A DNA stretch of 64,000 nt from CAYULW01 sp964445815 (GCA_964445815.1 CAYULW010000003.1:496001-560000); one strand, 5' to 3'; shown: positions 1 through 9,738, counted from the stretch's first letter. Notes: a model not told the origin generated them from the sequence alone. Numbers and translations are program-made.

Positions 1-1
1 T

Positions 2-469
2 CTCGATTCTATTACAAGACTAGCAAGAGCCTATAATACTGTTTCTCCGGCTTCCGGAAAAGTTTTATCCGGCGGTGTAGATGCCAATGCTTTACATAAG
101 CCTAAACGTTTCTTCGGAGCAGCAAGAAAGATTGAAAACGGAGGGTCATTAACCATTTTGTCGACAGCTTTGACGGAAACAGGTTCGAAGATGGATGAGG
201 TGATTTTTGAAGAGTTTAAGGGAACAGGAAATATGGAGTTGCAATTGGATCGTAAGATTTCCAATAGACGTATTTATCCTGCGATTGACATTGTTTCTTC
301 TTCAACACGTAAAGAAGATTTACTGCTTGGAAAAGAGGTGACTCAGCGCATGTGGATTTTAAGAAACCATATTGCCGATATGAACCCGGTAGAAGCGATG
401 GACTTCATTAAGGATCGAATATCTAAAACAAAAGACAACGAGGAGTTTCTTATTTCTATGAATGGTTAG
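2..469 (+). CDS. rho: Transcription termination factor Rho, C-terminal part (5' end outside window)
   Basis: Rho is the hexameric RNA helicase that ends transcription of untranslated RNA. The reading frame is open from base 2, so only the last ~155 residues are present. They carry the very conserved Rho ATPase-domain stretches: LDSITRLARAYN, then SGGVDANAL, KRFFGAAR, DEVIFEEFKGTGNMEL and RRIYPAIDI. The R of GTGNMEL...DR belongs to the region contributing to the ATP site between subunits in known Rho proteins. The stop is followed 27 nt later by a small membrane protein on the same strand. The N-terminal RNA-binding domain lies outside the window. Identification is very secure; internal ATGs are not starts. 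Confidence 0.97.
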   Translation, partial: LDSITRLARAYNTVSPASGKVLSGGVDANALHKPKRFFGAARKIENGGSLTILSTALTETGSKMDEVIFEEFKGTGNMELQLDRKISNRRIYPAIDIVSSSTRKEDLLLGKEVTQRMWILRNHIADMNPVEAMDFIKDRISKTKDNEEFLISMNG

Positions 470-496
470 GCTATAACTGAAGCCATAGATATTAAA

Positions 497-997
497 ATGA
501 ACTTTAGAACACCATTTTCTATTGCGGTTTGGATGGTTTTGATTTCCATTTTGTTAAAAATGGGAGTCTTTCTAACTTCCAATCAATTTACAGAATATGG
601 GCAAGTGGCTGTTTTCGGAAACATTTTTTTCCTCTTAACAGGTATTTTCTTGGGTATCCGATTACACAAGAGGGTAAAATTATCGACTTCAAGTTTTATT
701 GATGATTTTAAGGCCGGAATGAAAGTCGCAGCTTATTATGCCATTTTGATGGCTGCTTTTGTCTTTATTTATTATTCATTTATTGATTACTCGTATTTCG
801 ATTTAAAACTGGCTAAGCAGATTGAAGTTGCCACCGAACAAGAGATGAATATTGAACAGGTTAAACAAACCGGTGAATTTGTTTTAAGCCCATTTTTTCA
901 GACCACAATAAGTCTCATCGGGTTTATACTTTTAGGTAGCTTTTATTCAGCCATATTGACTTTTCTAATGAGAAAGGTGCCCGGTTTTGGTCATTAA
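497..997 (+). CDS. DUF4199-like small integral membrane protein
   Basis: A 166-residue protein with four predicted membrane segments (about residues 8-27, 36-55, 77-98 and 135-156). The FxxGMKVAAYYA segment followed by a Y/F-rich helix and a FDxxLAKQ stretch resembles the DUF4199 family common in Bacteroidetes. The function of that family is not known. The gene begins 27 nt after rho and may be co-transcribed with it. Its stop codon abuts the stop codon of the convergent Mur ligase gene with no intergenic space, so any terminator must lie inside coding sequence. The family assignment rests on pattern recognition only. Confidence 0.7.
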   Translation: MNFRTPFSIAVWMVLISILLKMGVFLTSNQFTEYGQVAVFGNIFFLLTGIFLGIRLHKRVKLSTSSFIDDFKAGMKVAAYYAILMAAFVFIYYSFIDYSYFDLKLAKQIEVATEQEMNIEQVKQTGEFVLSPFFQTTISLIGFILLGSFYSAILTFLMRKVPGFGH

Positions 998-2362
998 TTA
1001 GTGATCAACCAGTTCTTCTGCAAAGTCATTAATATCAATGCCGTCAAAATTGCCCGATGTCATAAACAACAATACTTCTTTATTATAATTCATAGAACGT
1101 AAATAGCTCATCAGCTTTTCTGAAGAATTGTAAACCTTTACATTTTTTGAAGAGAAGGCATTCTTTACCTCATCTTTGGTAATCTCGGGAAGTCCTTTAT
1201 GTTTTAATGTTTCAGGGTTATAATAAACAATGGCTTCATCAGCTGCCTCCATGGCTCCATGATATTCATCTAAGAAAGATTTGTTCAGGCTACTAAAGGT
1301 ATGTAGCTCCATACAGGCAATCAATCGTCGATTTTCATATTGATTCTTTACAGCTTGAGTTGTTGCCTTCAGTTTTGAGGGAGAATGTGCAAAATCTTTA
1401 AAGACAATTAATTGTTCATTTTGAGCAATCATTTCCAGACGTTTTGAAGCACCCTTAAAATCACTTATGGCTTTAAAAAAGTCATTCTCATCAATTCCGA
1501 GTTCAAGACAAACCTGATAAGCCGCCATTACATTTTGAAGGTTATGCTGACCGAATATTCTCAAAGGCATCCATCCCTTTGGAGTTGAGATAGAAGTTAC
1601 ACCATTATCTATTCGATGAAGAGGTGTAGTATATGGCCTTAATGCGATCTGACTGTTTTTCTTAACCAGCGCTTGCAAATTTTCATCCTCATGGTAATAG
1701 GCGAGTATACCATCTTGTTTTATGCTTAAGATGAATTTTTCAAACTGTTCAACATAGTTTTCAAAGGTTGGAAAGACATTAATATGATCCCAAGCAATTC
1801 CACTTAAGACAGCTATGTCAGGTTGATACCATAAAAACTTAGGACGTCTGTCTATTGGGGAAGATAGGTACTCGTCGCCTTCTATAATAATAATCGGAGC
1901 ATCACTTAGTTGAACCATGGTCTCAAAACCTTCCAATTGGGCACCAACCAGATAATCAAAAGCAAGGTCGAGAGAACTTAAAACATGTAAGATCATCGAT
2001 GTGATGGAGGTCTTGCCATGGCTTCCTCCAATTACGATTCGCTTCTTATCCTTCGATTGCTCGTAAACAAACTCAGGGTAGGAATAGATTTTTATTCCCA
2101 TTTCTTGTGCTTTTAGTAACTCGGGATTATCCTTTTTAGCATGCATCCCCAATATAATGGCTGATATATTTTTGTTAATGCACTTCTTGTCCCAACCAAG
2201 CTCTTTGGGCAATAGATTGTAACGTTCTAATCTTGATTTAGAAGGTTCAAATATCTGGTCATCAGACCCTGTAATATGAAAGCCTTTTTTATGAAGTGCA
2301 ATGGCAAGATTGTGCATGGCACTGCCTCCAATCGCAATAAAGTGAATACGCCCTTTTACCAT
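998..2362 (-). CDS. mpl: Mpl-like Mur ligase (peptide ligase of peptidoglycan recycling)
   Basis: 454 residues with the three-domain Mur ligase layout. The N-terminal Rossmann-like domain opens with HFIAIGGSAMHNLA and has TGSD near residue 31. The ATP-binding loop GSHGKTSIT is at residues 113-121. The central-domain EGDEY motif and a C-terminal GASKRLE segment also match. The N-terminus without a MurC-type GIGG..S loop, and the overall length, fit UDP-N-acetylmuramate:L-alanyl-gamma-D-glutamyl-meso-DAP ligase (Mpl). Mpl re-attaches recycled murein tripeptide to UDP-MurNAc in the cytoplasm. MurC is the main alternative, but MurC normally sits in the dcw cluster, which is absent here. Confidence 0.85.
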   Translation of the reverse strand: MVKGRIHFIAIGGSAMHNLAIALHKKGFHITGSDDQIFEPSKSRLERYNLLPKELGWDKKCINKNISAIILGMHAKKDNPELLKAQEMGIKIYSYPEFVYEQSKDKKRIVIGGSHGKTSITSMILHVLSSLDLAFDYLVGAQLEGFETMVQLSDAPIIIIEGDEYLSSPIDRRPKFLWYQPDIAVLSGIAWDHINVFPTFENYVEQFEKFILSIKQDGILAYYHEDENLQALVKKNSQIALRPYTTPLHRIDNGVTSISTPKGWMPLRIFGQHNLQNVMAAYQVCLELGIDENDFFKAISDFKGASKRLEMIAQNEQLIVFKDFAHSPSKLKATTQAVKNQYENRRLIACMELHTFSSLNKSFLDEYHGAMEAADEAIVYYNPETLKHKGLPEITKDEVKNAFSSKNVKVYNSSEKLMSYLRSMNYNKEVLLFMTSGNFDGIDINDFAEELVDH

Positions 2363-2449
2363 GAGGATAAAGCTAAGGCATTAGCTCATACTTCAACATG
2401 ATATAGAATAGAATTATTAACGATCAGTTTTGAATAAAAGCATGAAAGT

Positions 2450-4801
2450 TTACACTTTTGAGGTTTCTAAGGATTTCATGCTTTTATTATTCTGTATTAT
2501 TCCTTCATAATTAAGGTCAACTCGCATTGCTCTGAGACCGGATATTCCCTGTAATTCTTCCAGTTCAAAATCTTCCAGACTATTTTCTGTCAGATAACCC
2601 TTATTAATCATAAAATCGATGTGCTTTTTATAGTTTCGTGCATCGCTCTTGTCAGAATAAATGATCACAATCTTACCCGGTTGAGTAATTCGTTCATTGG
2701 TGTCTTTGATATGGGCTTTATCAATGCGTTTTTTTATGATCTCATATCTTGCATTATAAGCACCATCCACATCAAAACGCTTCTCATCGACTCGAAATTT
2801 TATAGATAAATGCGTATTAATAAGAAGAATTAGAGAAGCAACTTCAAGTGCTACACTCATTTCTTTATTGCCAGTTTTGACAATCCCCTCTAATTCACAA
2901 ATGGTTTTAAGCTGCCATAGGTGTAAATTGTCTAGATAAAGCGGACTGAACTTTTTTTGTTGAGAGATGGAGTCACCGATGTACATGTTAAATTCTAAAC
3001 CATCGGTTTTATAACGCTCAAAATAGTGAGGAAACAACTTTTGAGCTTCTAACTGTTTTTGATCGATATAAGCAGCCATCTTTTGATTAAGCCAAGTCAC
3101 ACTTTCATCAAACTTTTTTCGCTCATTGTAGATAATGCCAGACTTATCATTAATTCTATCTTGATAAGACTGAATGACTTTGTTAAGTTGTGGATTATGT
3201 GCGCCTAGATAATCAAAAATAGGGTAGATTTCACTTTTTAGGAATTGTAATACTCTTTGTTCACTGCCTTCAAATAATCCGATTTCAAACTCTTTAAGAA
3301 ACTGTTTAATTCTGAATAGCAATTCTTCAAAAGCGGGAAGGTTCTCAAACCTCAATGCTGTGTTTAAAATGCTTTCAACTTCTGTAAGTTGAGTTTTTAA
3401 GTCTTGCAATACCGCATCATTTCTTTTGATTGAAGAGCTTTTAATATCGACTTGGCCGTATAGAGGGTAGACATCCTCAAAAAGGATATCGTTAAATTCT
3501 ATATTTTCACCTATTTCCCTTGCGCTAATTACATTGCGTGCCATGTCTTCAAACTTCCATTTTACAGATGAATGGATGCTGGTACATTGTTCCTGAATTA
3601 TCGCTTCAGTTAGTATACGATACTCTTCCTTATATCTACTTGCTGCCATTGCCAATATGGGCATGAGTATCTTCATCTTTTCGTGCATCAGGGTATTGAT
3701 TGTCCTAGATTCCGGACTACCTAGCTCAATAAATCCTAAAAACTCTTCTTGGTGGACAAGGGGAGTAAGCATGTAACTTTTTATCTTTTTCTCTGCAAGT
3801 TGTTTGGACAGGAGATGCTTTGAATTTTTAATGTAAGCTTCTGTGTCGGAAAGTATAAAGGGCTTCTTTTCTTTTAACAAGAGTTCTGAACTGAACTTAC
3901 ATAAAGCAGAAGTGGCTTCTACTTCTCCAATCTGATCCAGGAGAATGCTTTGCTCAAGCTCTCTTCTACCTACAGAACTTATCTTAGTGTAATCTAAGGA
4001 GATAAAAGAAATACGCAGGTCTTCAATATCGAGAAGACGACGCATATTGATAAGTACCTTTTCCATAGCATCAGGTTCGGCACTGAGCAGGTAAGAGGTA
4101 ATCTGATTCATTAATTGATCGGTGGTGACATCTAGAAAGCTCACTAAGCCTACTCCTTTTACAATCCAAGAATCTTTAGGGAAGTACTTTTTCCATAGAG
4201 CGATGTCATGGAAATTATCCAGTAGTTCCCAATAAATTTCCTGATCGATTTCTATCGCTTTCTCTGTAGGGCTAACTTCTAATAAATCTGCATTAAATGC
4301 ACTACGGTAATATTTGGGATTATTGTCTTTATCCGGAATTTCAAATATGATTGGCATCTTAAGATCCACAGGATAGTGATAATAGGCTTGAAGAATTGTG
4401 GTACAGGACATCTTAAAAAAATCATCCTGATTCATGTTTTCCAGTTCTATCTCAAAGCCCTCATCTGCAGCATCAAGAATATTTTTTAGTCGCTCTGAGG
4501 TGTAAAAGAAATCAAATTGAAAGGGAGCAGTAGCCCCTTTAATTTCATTTAAAGTCAGAATAGAGGGAAAAAGTAAAGACATAATCTCATTTACAAAATC
4601 TCGATGTTTGTGTAAGACAGATAAATCTTCAGTTCCTTCTTTGAGTCCAGGAAAAGCCCCAAACTTTTCCATAAGAGCTTGTGCATACTTTGCCTCATTT
4701 TCATTATCGGCATTTGCGACTCGTTCTAACAAATCGTAAACCTTGTGAAAACTAATCTGACTTTTAAAAGGTAGATTGGCAATTTGATCTTTAAGTTTCA
4801 T
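2450..4801 (-). CDS. Large GAF-domain protein of unknown function
   Basis: A soluble 783-residue protein with no signal peptide or membrane segment. The middle (about residues 250-400) reads as a GAF-like module, with a terminal EEFLGFIELGSP strand typical of GAF folds. The flanking halves are mostly helical, and the C-terminal part (about 600-780) is charged. Proteins of this size and layout occur in Bacteroidetes genomes as uncharacterised GAF-domain proteins. The ATG at 4801 is used; the stop at 2450 lies ~90 nt from the Mpl gene on the same strand, so the two could share a transcript. No catalytic output domain (kinase, cyclase, HD or PP2C) can be seen, so the role is unknown. Confidence 0.75.
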   Translation of the reverse strand: MKLKDQIANLPFKSQISFHKVYDLLERVANADNENEAKYAQALMEKFGAFPGLKEGTEDLSVLHKHRDFVNEIMSLLFPSILTLNEIKGATAPFQFDFFYTSERLKNILDAADEGFEIELENMNQDDFFKMSCTTILQAYYHYPVDLKMPIIFEIPDKDNNPKYYRSAFNADLLEVSPTEKAIEIDQEIYWELLDNFHDIALWKKYFPKDSWIVKGVGLVSFLDVTTDQLMNQITSYLLSAEPDAMEKVLINMRRLLDIEDLRISFISLDYTKISSVGRRELEQSILLDQIGEVEATSALCKFSSELLLKEKKPFILSDTEAYIKNSKHLLSKQLAEKKIKSYMLTPLVHQEEFLGFIELGSPESRTINTLMHEKMKILMPILAMAASRYKEEYRILTEAIIQEQCTSIHSSVKWKFEDMARNVISAREIGENIEFNDILFEDVYPLYGQVDIKSSSIKRNDAVLQDLKTQLTEVESILNTALRFENLPAFEELLFRIKQFLKEFEIGLFEGSEQRVLQFLKSEIYPIFDYLGAHNPQLNKVIQSYQDRINDKSGIIYNERKKFDESVTWLNQKMAAYIDQKQLEAQKLFPHYFERYKTDGLEFNMYIGDSISQQKKFSPLYLDNLHLWQLKTICELEGIVKTGNKEMSVALEVASLILLINTHLSIKFRVDEKRFDVDGAYNARYEIIKKRIDKAHIKDTNERITQPGKIVIIYSDKSDARNYKKHIDFMINKGYLTENSLEDFELEELQGISGLRAMRVDLNYEGIIQNNKSMKSLETSKV

Positions 4802-4889
4802 TCAATATCAATAATGCACAAAATTAGGATTATTGAGCTTTAAGGCGATAAATACATGTTGTGAAACGAAGGTATTGACTCACCAAACG

Positions 4890-5429
4890 TCAATTAGTCG
4901 GGTTAAACTGCACCCATAGTTCTGAATCTTCCATTACGCCTTTATTGCAAAAGTGATCCTTTAATCTTGCTTCAAATTCAAAGCCCAACTTCTTAACGAT
5001 GTTTTTTGAAGCAGCATTAGACGGCCCTACAAAAGCTTCCATTCGATGAATGTTAAGCTTTTCAAATCCATAAAGAACCACAGGTCTGCAGGCCTCGGTC
5101 ATAAAACCTTGTCCATAATGCTCCTCTTTAAATAATGCGTAGCCCAATTCACCCCTTTTATGGTCCGTATTCCATCGTACAAAGCCCGTCATACCAAGTA
5201 CATTTCCGGTTTCTTTCAAAATGATCTGAAATATTTCGAAGGTTCGATCATAGCTAGGGTAATTGGGATAGTTTCGCGCTTTTTCTCTCTCAAAGGTCTC
5301 CATTGAGTCCAGCCCTAGATAATTCATGATAAAGTCTTCATCATAATGTTTAAAGAGATGTCGATAGATATCTGGGGTTAAATGTCTTAGCTTTAATCGT
5401 TCCGTTTCAAAAATGATCTGATTTAGCAT
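4890..5429 (-). CDS. GNAT N-acetyltransferase (RimJ/RimL-like)
   Basis: A 179-residue GNAT-fold protein. It opens with the ETERLKLRHL motif typical of the RimJ/RimL branch. It has the acetyl-CoA binding segment as LGYALFKEEHYGQGFMTEA, followed by the LNIHRMEAFVGPSNAASKNIVKKLGF stretch that closes the cofactor site. The family transfers acetyl groups from acetyl-CoA to amino groups of protein N-termini or small molecules; the substrate here cannot be deduced. It stands alone between the GAF protein and a divergent secreted protein. The ATG at 5429 gives the normal family length. Confidence 0.9.
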   Translation of the reverse strand: MLNQIIFETERLKLRHLTPDIYRHLFKHYDEDFIMNYLGLDSMETFEREKARNYPNYPSYDRTFEIFQIILKETGNVLGMTGFVRWNTDHKRGELGYALFKEEHYGQGFMTEACRPVVLYGFEKLNIHRMEAFVGPSNAASKNIVKKLGFEFEARLKDHFCNKGVMEDSELWVQFNPTN

Positions 5430-5742
5430 AGTAAGTGTAGATAGATTATAATGTATTTATATGCATGAAAAATAGAGAAAATAGATGAAGATGGTTAACC
5501 TTAAAAGCACATGATTTATCAATTTTAAATCTCATAACTACTGAACCTGAGTCTTTTTTAGGTATTGTAATGATTTCATAATCATGCGATTGTAGCCTAT
5601 TTGTCGAAGGTGTGATTTACTTAATCTTTTGAATATTATCTTTTGTCGAAAAGCTAATCGATTGTTTGTTATTGACAGTCAATTGCTTACAATATTTCAT
5701 ATATTTATATGTCTCTTTATCAACTAATTAACAAACCAGGTC
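5430..5742. other. Intergenic region between divergent genes
   Basis: A 313-base AT-rich spacer between the divergent acetyltransferase and T9SS protein genes. It should hold both promoters. I see no convincing hairpin, repeat or small ORF, and no clear Bacteroidetes TTTG / TAnnTTTG promoter pair that I would commit to. Confidence 0.5.
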
Positions 5743-6861
5743 ATGAAATATTTACCGTACTTTGAATTGTTTCTCGTACTCGAACTCGTCTTATTTCACC
5801 AAACTACAAAAGCTCAATGCAATGATTCCTTGATCAAAACAGCTAATCATTATTATAATGAAGCGAGTGTTGGAAGTATTTCTTGGATTAATATGAGTAA
5901 TGCAACAACATCCGATAATAGCTATGCTCAAGCTACAGCTCTTATTGTTGGTGATATTACCAACTATCTGGTTGCTGATGATTTTAACTTTTCAATTCCA
6001 ATATCCGCAACCGTTTGTGGTATAAAGGTTCAATTTGAAAGGAGTGCAACTGGACTTCTTCAAACAGTTGAAGATCACTCGATAAAAATTGTAAAAGAAG
6101 GTACTATAACAGGAATTGATGCTGCCTCTTCTTTAGTTTGGCCGAGTACTGATGGAATTTACGACTTTGGTGATCATAATGATGCTTGGGGAGAAACCTG
6201 GTCAACTGCCCATATTAATGCGAATGATTTTGGTATAGCAATATCTGTAAACTTAGCGGGCTTATTGGTTCCAACTGCGCGTATTGATAAAATTCAGATG
6301 ACAGTCTATTTTAACAACCCACTGCCCGTTGAGCTTAATAGTTTTAATAGCTTGTGTACAAAAGATGGTGTGTTAAATACTTGGGAGGTAAATTCTGAAG
6401 TGAACAATGATTTTTTTACTATTGAAAGAATGACAATTACCAAAAGGTTTAAAGAATTAGGGATCGTCTCAGGTGCAGGTACCAGTAATGAAATAAAAAA
6501 GTATCAATTCTTTGATGATCATGTGCCACCGGGTGACTCTTATTACAGGTTGAAGCAAACAGACTTTGACGGGAAGTTCAAATATTCTAAGATAAATCAT
6601 ATCAGTTGTAGAAGTACCGATAAAAAAATAGCCTATCCTAATCCTGCATCTAAATCAATTCGATTTAAGCTATATGATGAAAATAGGATAGATAAAGTAG
6701 AGATTTATAACTCAAATGGGAACAAATTAATGGAAGTGAATCACATTGATTTTCAAAACGCTGAGATAGACATTTCATCTCTGGATAATGGGATGTATTA
6801 TTACAATCTAATCTCGAATTATGAAAATTTAAAGGGACAATTTATTAAGTCATCTTATTGA
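5743..6861 (+). CDS. Secreted protein with T9SS sorting domain
   Basis: A 372-residue protein with an N-terminal signal peptide (hydrophobic core LFLVLELVLF, cleavage near KAQC). A ~170-residue beta-rich N-terminal domain follows. Then comes a module with NNDFFTIERM, SGAGTSNE and YYRLKQTDFDGKFKYS (about residues 215-280). The C-terminus (about 298-372) has the YPNPASKSIRF start, the VEIYNSNGNKLMEV strand and the DISSLDNGMYYYNL motif of Por-secretion (type IX) sorting domains. It is therefore probably exported and attached to the cell surface or released. The middle module is shared with the protein at 9739-10722. No enzymatic motif is seen. Confidence 0.88.
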   Translation: MKYLPYFELFLVLELVLFHQTTKAQCNDSLIKTANHYYNEASVGSISWINMSNATTSDNSYAQATALIVGDITNYLVADDFNFSIPISATVCGIKVQFERSATGLLQTVEDHSIKIVKEGTITGIDAASSLVWPSTDGIYDFGDHNDAWGETWSTAHINANDFGIAISVNLAGLLVPTARIDKIQMTVYFNNPLPVELNSFNSLCTKDGVLNTWEVNSEVNNDFFTIERMTITKRFKELGIVSGAGTSNEIKKYQFFDDHVPPGDSYYRLKQTDFDGKFKYSKINHISCRSTDKKIAYPNPASKSIRFKLYDENRIDKVEIYNSNGNKLMEVNHIDFQNAEIDISSLDNGMYYYNLISNYENLKGQFIKSSY

Positions 6862-6894
6862 TCCGATTGCAAAAATAGATTCCTTTAGAACAAT

Positions 6895-7671
6895 TTATCT
6901 CCAATCCAAGCGCCAAGATATACCAATATCCAAAAAGACTTCCGTGTTCTTATCAATACCTGTCAGACCAAAACTCCCGTCGAACTGAACATCATTGTTT
7001 AAAAGATAAGATAGCCCGGTATCAAAATTTGTTGTTAGAGGATCTATGCTGCCGAACATTTCAATAAAAGTTCCCCATTTTTCATTTAAGCTTAAATTTA
7101 AGCTACAGGTATAATTATAATTATGCTTTTCATTTCGATAGGCCCAAATCCAGTTGGTGACCAACGATAAATGATCATTCAACCGATTAAAAGAAGCTAG
7201 TATACTGGTTAGACCTCCTTTCTTTGAATTAAAATCTCCGGTTTGTATGGGAAGTATATAACGCGACTGAATAGCTAAAGCCGGAGTGATTCCATTGTTC
7301 TCTATTAAAGCATATCTGCCGCCTAAAGCCAGTGTATTGATTCCACTTTGTACAAAGCTTGTCTTATTTAATTCATAACTAGAGTGCAAGTGATTGACTA
7401 GTCCACTGAATTCTAGGCGTTCTAGTATGCCAAGGCGAAAGACATGATTAAAATTCTGTGTTTCTAGTCCACCCGTTTCATTCTCAGTTTCAGTAGAGAA
7501 ACTATACCCTCCTTGGTGTTGAAAGACATTTCTTCCGAGTGTAAAAGCACCAATGGATTGCCCCGGTCGGCCTGAACGTATAGATTCAGCATATTGTGCA
7601 TACAGTAAATTTGTGCTGAGCAAGAAGAGACTTAATAGGAACAGCTTCATTAACGAGGTTGCAATAGTCAT
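6895..7671 (-). CDS. Outer-membrane beta-barrel protein, MetA-pathway transporter-like
   Basis: 258 residues with a signal peptide ending near LLYAQ. A glycine- and aromatic-rich alternating pattern ends in an aromatic-rich C-terminal strand (DIGISWRLDWR), as expected of an outer-membrane barrel. The early SGRPGQSIGAFTLGRNVFQHQGGYSF stretch resembles the 'transporter' family related to the phenol MetA-pathway putative outer-membrane protein. The substrate is unknown. A second in-frame ATG at 7650 (MKLFLLSL) is an equally good start and gives a tighter signal peptide. The gene is divergent from the MscS channel. Confidence 0.72.
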   Translation of the reverse strand: MTIATSLMKLFLLSLFLLSTNLLYAQYAESIRSGRPGQSIGAFTLGRNVFQHQGGYSFSTETENETGGLETQNFNHVFRLGILERLEFSGLVNHLHSSYELNKTSFVQSGINTLALGGRYALIENNGITPALAIQSRYILPIQTGDFNSKKGGLTSILASFNRLNDHLSLVTNWIWAYRNEKHNYNYTCSLNLSLNEKWGTFIEMFGSIDPLTTNFDTGLSYLLNNDVQFDGSFGLTGIDKNTEVFLDIGISWRLDWR

Positions 7672-7806
7672 TAGAACATAAAAATAAAAAATACGGAGAA
7701 TGAATCATAAAAATTTAAGATGATTAGATCGCCTAATAGAAATAATTGGATTTGTGATAACTATGGTTTAGCTTTAGGTATTCAAAACACTAATACATAA
7801 AAACCG

Positions 7807-8628
7807 ATGGAAAGAATTGAAAACTATACAAACATAATAATGCAAAAGTTAGTTGACTATGGCCCTAAATTGATTTTAGCAATTCTCACTCTTTGGTTAG
7901 GTCTGAGAATCATTAAGTCATTGGTGAAATTGACTGAAAAGAACATGGCCAAATCGAGTCTGGATCCAACGCTGATTAAATTTGTATCTAATCTGATCGC
8001 CTGGGGTTTGAAGGTACTGTTAATCGTTAGTTGTGCTTCTATGATCGGCATAGAGACCACTTCTTTTGTAGCCATTTTAGGTGCAGCCGGTTTGGCTATA
8101 GGTCTGGCATTGCAAGGTGCTTTGGCCAACTTTGCAGGTGGTGTTTTGCTTATGATTTTTAAACCCTATAAGGTGGGAGATGTCATTTCAGCTCAAGGTG
8201 AAACAGGAGGAGTAAAAGCCATACAGATTTTTACAACCGTTCTTCTTAATCCGGATAATGAAACGATAATCATTCCTAATGGAGCCATGGTAGGGGGGAA
8301 CATCAAGAACTATTCAAAAGAAGGCAAAATTAGGCTCAATCTGGCAATGGGCATTGCTTATAGTGCTTCCATCAAACAAGCGAGAGAAGTACTTATTGAA
8401 GTGATGAGTGCTCATGATTTGGTGTTGAAAGACCCGGCACCCTCTGTTACTGTAGTTGAATTAGGCGATAGTTCAGTGAACTTAATGGTAAGACCTTGGT
8501 GCGACCCTAAAGATTATTGGACAGTTATGGGAGACATCATGGAACAAGGTAAGCTAGCGCTTGATGCAAACAATATTGAAATCCCATTTCCACAAATGGA
8601 TGTGTATTTAGAGAAGGTGAACACCTAA
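7807..8628 (+). CDS. mscS: Small-conductance mechanosensitive channel, MscS family
   Basis: A 273-residue MscS-type channel, close to the usual size. There are three N-terminal membrane segments. The pore helix is rich in Gly/Ala (GAAGLAIGLALQGALANFAGG, about residues 98-118), as in the pore-lining TM3 of MscS. The cytoplasmic beta domain follows with FKPYKVGDVI and the NGAMVGGNIKNYS motif, then the alpha/beta vestibule ending in IPFPQMDVYL. The channel opens under membrane tension and releases solutes after osmotic downshock. It is a single gene preceded by a ~130-base spacer. Confidence 0.95.
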   Translation: MERIENYTNIIMQKLVDYGPKLILAILTLWLGLRIIKSLVKLTEKNMAKSSLDPTLIKFVSNLIAWGLKVLLIVSCASMIGIETTSFVAILGAAGLAIGLALQGALANFAGGVLLMIFKPYKVGDVISAQGETGGVKAIQIFTTVLLNPDNETIIIPNGAMVGGNIKNYSKEGKIRLNLAMGIAYSASIKQAREVLIEVMSAHDLVLKDPAPSVTVVELGDSSVNLMVRPWCDPKDYWTVMGDIMEQGKLALDANNIEIPFPQMDVYLEKVNT

Positions 8629-8639
8629 GTCATTAAAGT

Positions 8640-9182
8640 TTACACTGATCTTTCATAGGCTTCTTTGATCCAGCTTTTTAGTTCTGCATCTACTTCGGTT
8701 GGATCAAATAATTGCACTCTATGTGTACACATGCTGCCAAAAGGGCCTGAGTTTTCTAAGCGATCAGTTATTGCTTTATCCTTTAATTTAAATCCCAGAT
8801 CAATTCTTGTCTTTGTGGCTGGTTTGATCAAAATGAACTGTCGTTTTCTGATGATGCTTACGCTTCCTTTTTTAGGAGTGATAGTCACGTCTTTGCCCAA
8901 AGTGTTAACGTAATCAATCAAGCATTTGTAAATAGGCAGAAGTGCTTCTTTGCCTTTATATTGAGCAGTGACTAATTCATCTCCAGATGAAGAATCTTCT
9001 TTGGAAAGTAGGACAATCGTGTTAGCGAATCCATGTGTGACCTGATGCTCAGTTTTTAAATATTTTACTGCTTCCGAATGTTTTGAAAAGGGTTGCTCCT
9101 TCAATAGTTTCTTCCATTCATCAAGTGACTTACCTGTTTTTTCAGGCATGTTGTCAATCATCGTCTGTAGTGCTTTATCCAT
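8640..9182 (-). CDS. DUF4287/DUF5655 domain protein
   Basis: 180 residues. The first ~60 residues (MIDNMPEKTGKSLDEWKKLL ... LKTEHQVTHGFANTIVLLS) match the DUF4287 pattern. The remainder (QYKGKEALLPIYKCLIDYVNTLG ... KPATKTRIDLGFKL) matches DUF5655. These two domains are often joined in soil and marine bacteria; neither has a settled biochemical function. It is cytoplasmic, with no signal peptide. It is followed 7 nt upstream on the same strand by a GNAT fragment, and its stop faces the mscS stop. I recognise the families only by sequence pattern. Confidence 0.82.
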   Translation of the reverse strand: MDKALQTMIDNMPEKTGKSLDEWKKLLKEQPFSKHSEAVKYLKTEHQVTHGFANTIVLLSKEDSSSGDELVTAQYKGKEALLPIYKCLIDYVNTLGKDVTITPKKGSVSIIRKRQFILIKPATKTRIDLGFKLKDKAITDRLENSGPFGSMCTHRVQLFDPTEVDAELKSWIKEAYERSV

Positions 9183-9189
9183 TGTTAAC

Positions 9190-9390
9190 TTATTCTATTT
9201 CATTATTCCGGTATGTCCATAGCCAAGCGTTTCCAATTTCATTGTCTTGAACAAGTCTTGTAAATTTAAAATTATTCTTTTCTAAAATTCTGGTTGAGGC
9301 ATTATGTTCAGGAGCTGTTTTAGCTGTAATACGTATATATTTATCAGTCTGAGAAGCTATAAAAACTAATTCTTTACAAGGCTGTTCCAT
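9190..9390 (-). pseudogene. C-terminal fragment of a GNAT acetyltransferase
   Basis: The 66-residue frame contains ITAKTAPEHNASTRILEKNNFKF and ends in GNAWLWTYRNN. This is the last third of a RimJ/RimL-like acetyltransferase, where the H/P-E-N-x-AS-x-R-x-L-EK-xGF segment lies beside the acetyl-CoA site. The upstream acetyl-CoA loop and the rest of the fold are missing. In the same frame there is a TAG three codons upstream of the ATG (bases 9397-9399), so it cannot be extended. It looks like the stump of a deleted gene. A short standalone protein is possible but would lack the cofactor site. Confidence 0.7.
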
Positions 9391-9738
9391 GTCTTTCTAC
9401 CTTTTTCCAGACCTGAGAAGAAGTGACAGAAAGAAAAACAAACTAAGAATGAGGAATAAAATATTTACGATTCTGGCAAAAGGTGGAGCTCCTTCAGGCT
9501 ATAGTTGGCCTAGAAGGACTATCATATTCAGAATGGTAAGAATGATTAAAACAAATTTTTTTGATCTTATCATCTTTATTGACTTTTAATTGGCTCTAGA
9601 CAATGGGCAGTTAAGTTATGAATAATATAATCTGTTATTTTGAAACCCTACAACATTAAATAACGTAAATGTCGTTGTTGGTCCGCAGGATTGAACAAAT
9701 CTCTTAATTTTACACTCTCATCGAAAACAAATCCATCT

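Noticed and set aside
9389..9589. 66-residue plus-strand frame starting opposite the GNAT fragment
   Set aside because: No signal peptide, family motif or conserved context; a basic, low-complexity product from AT-rich spacer is more likely chance.
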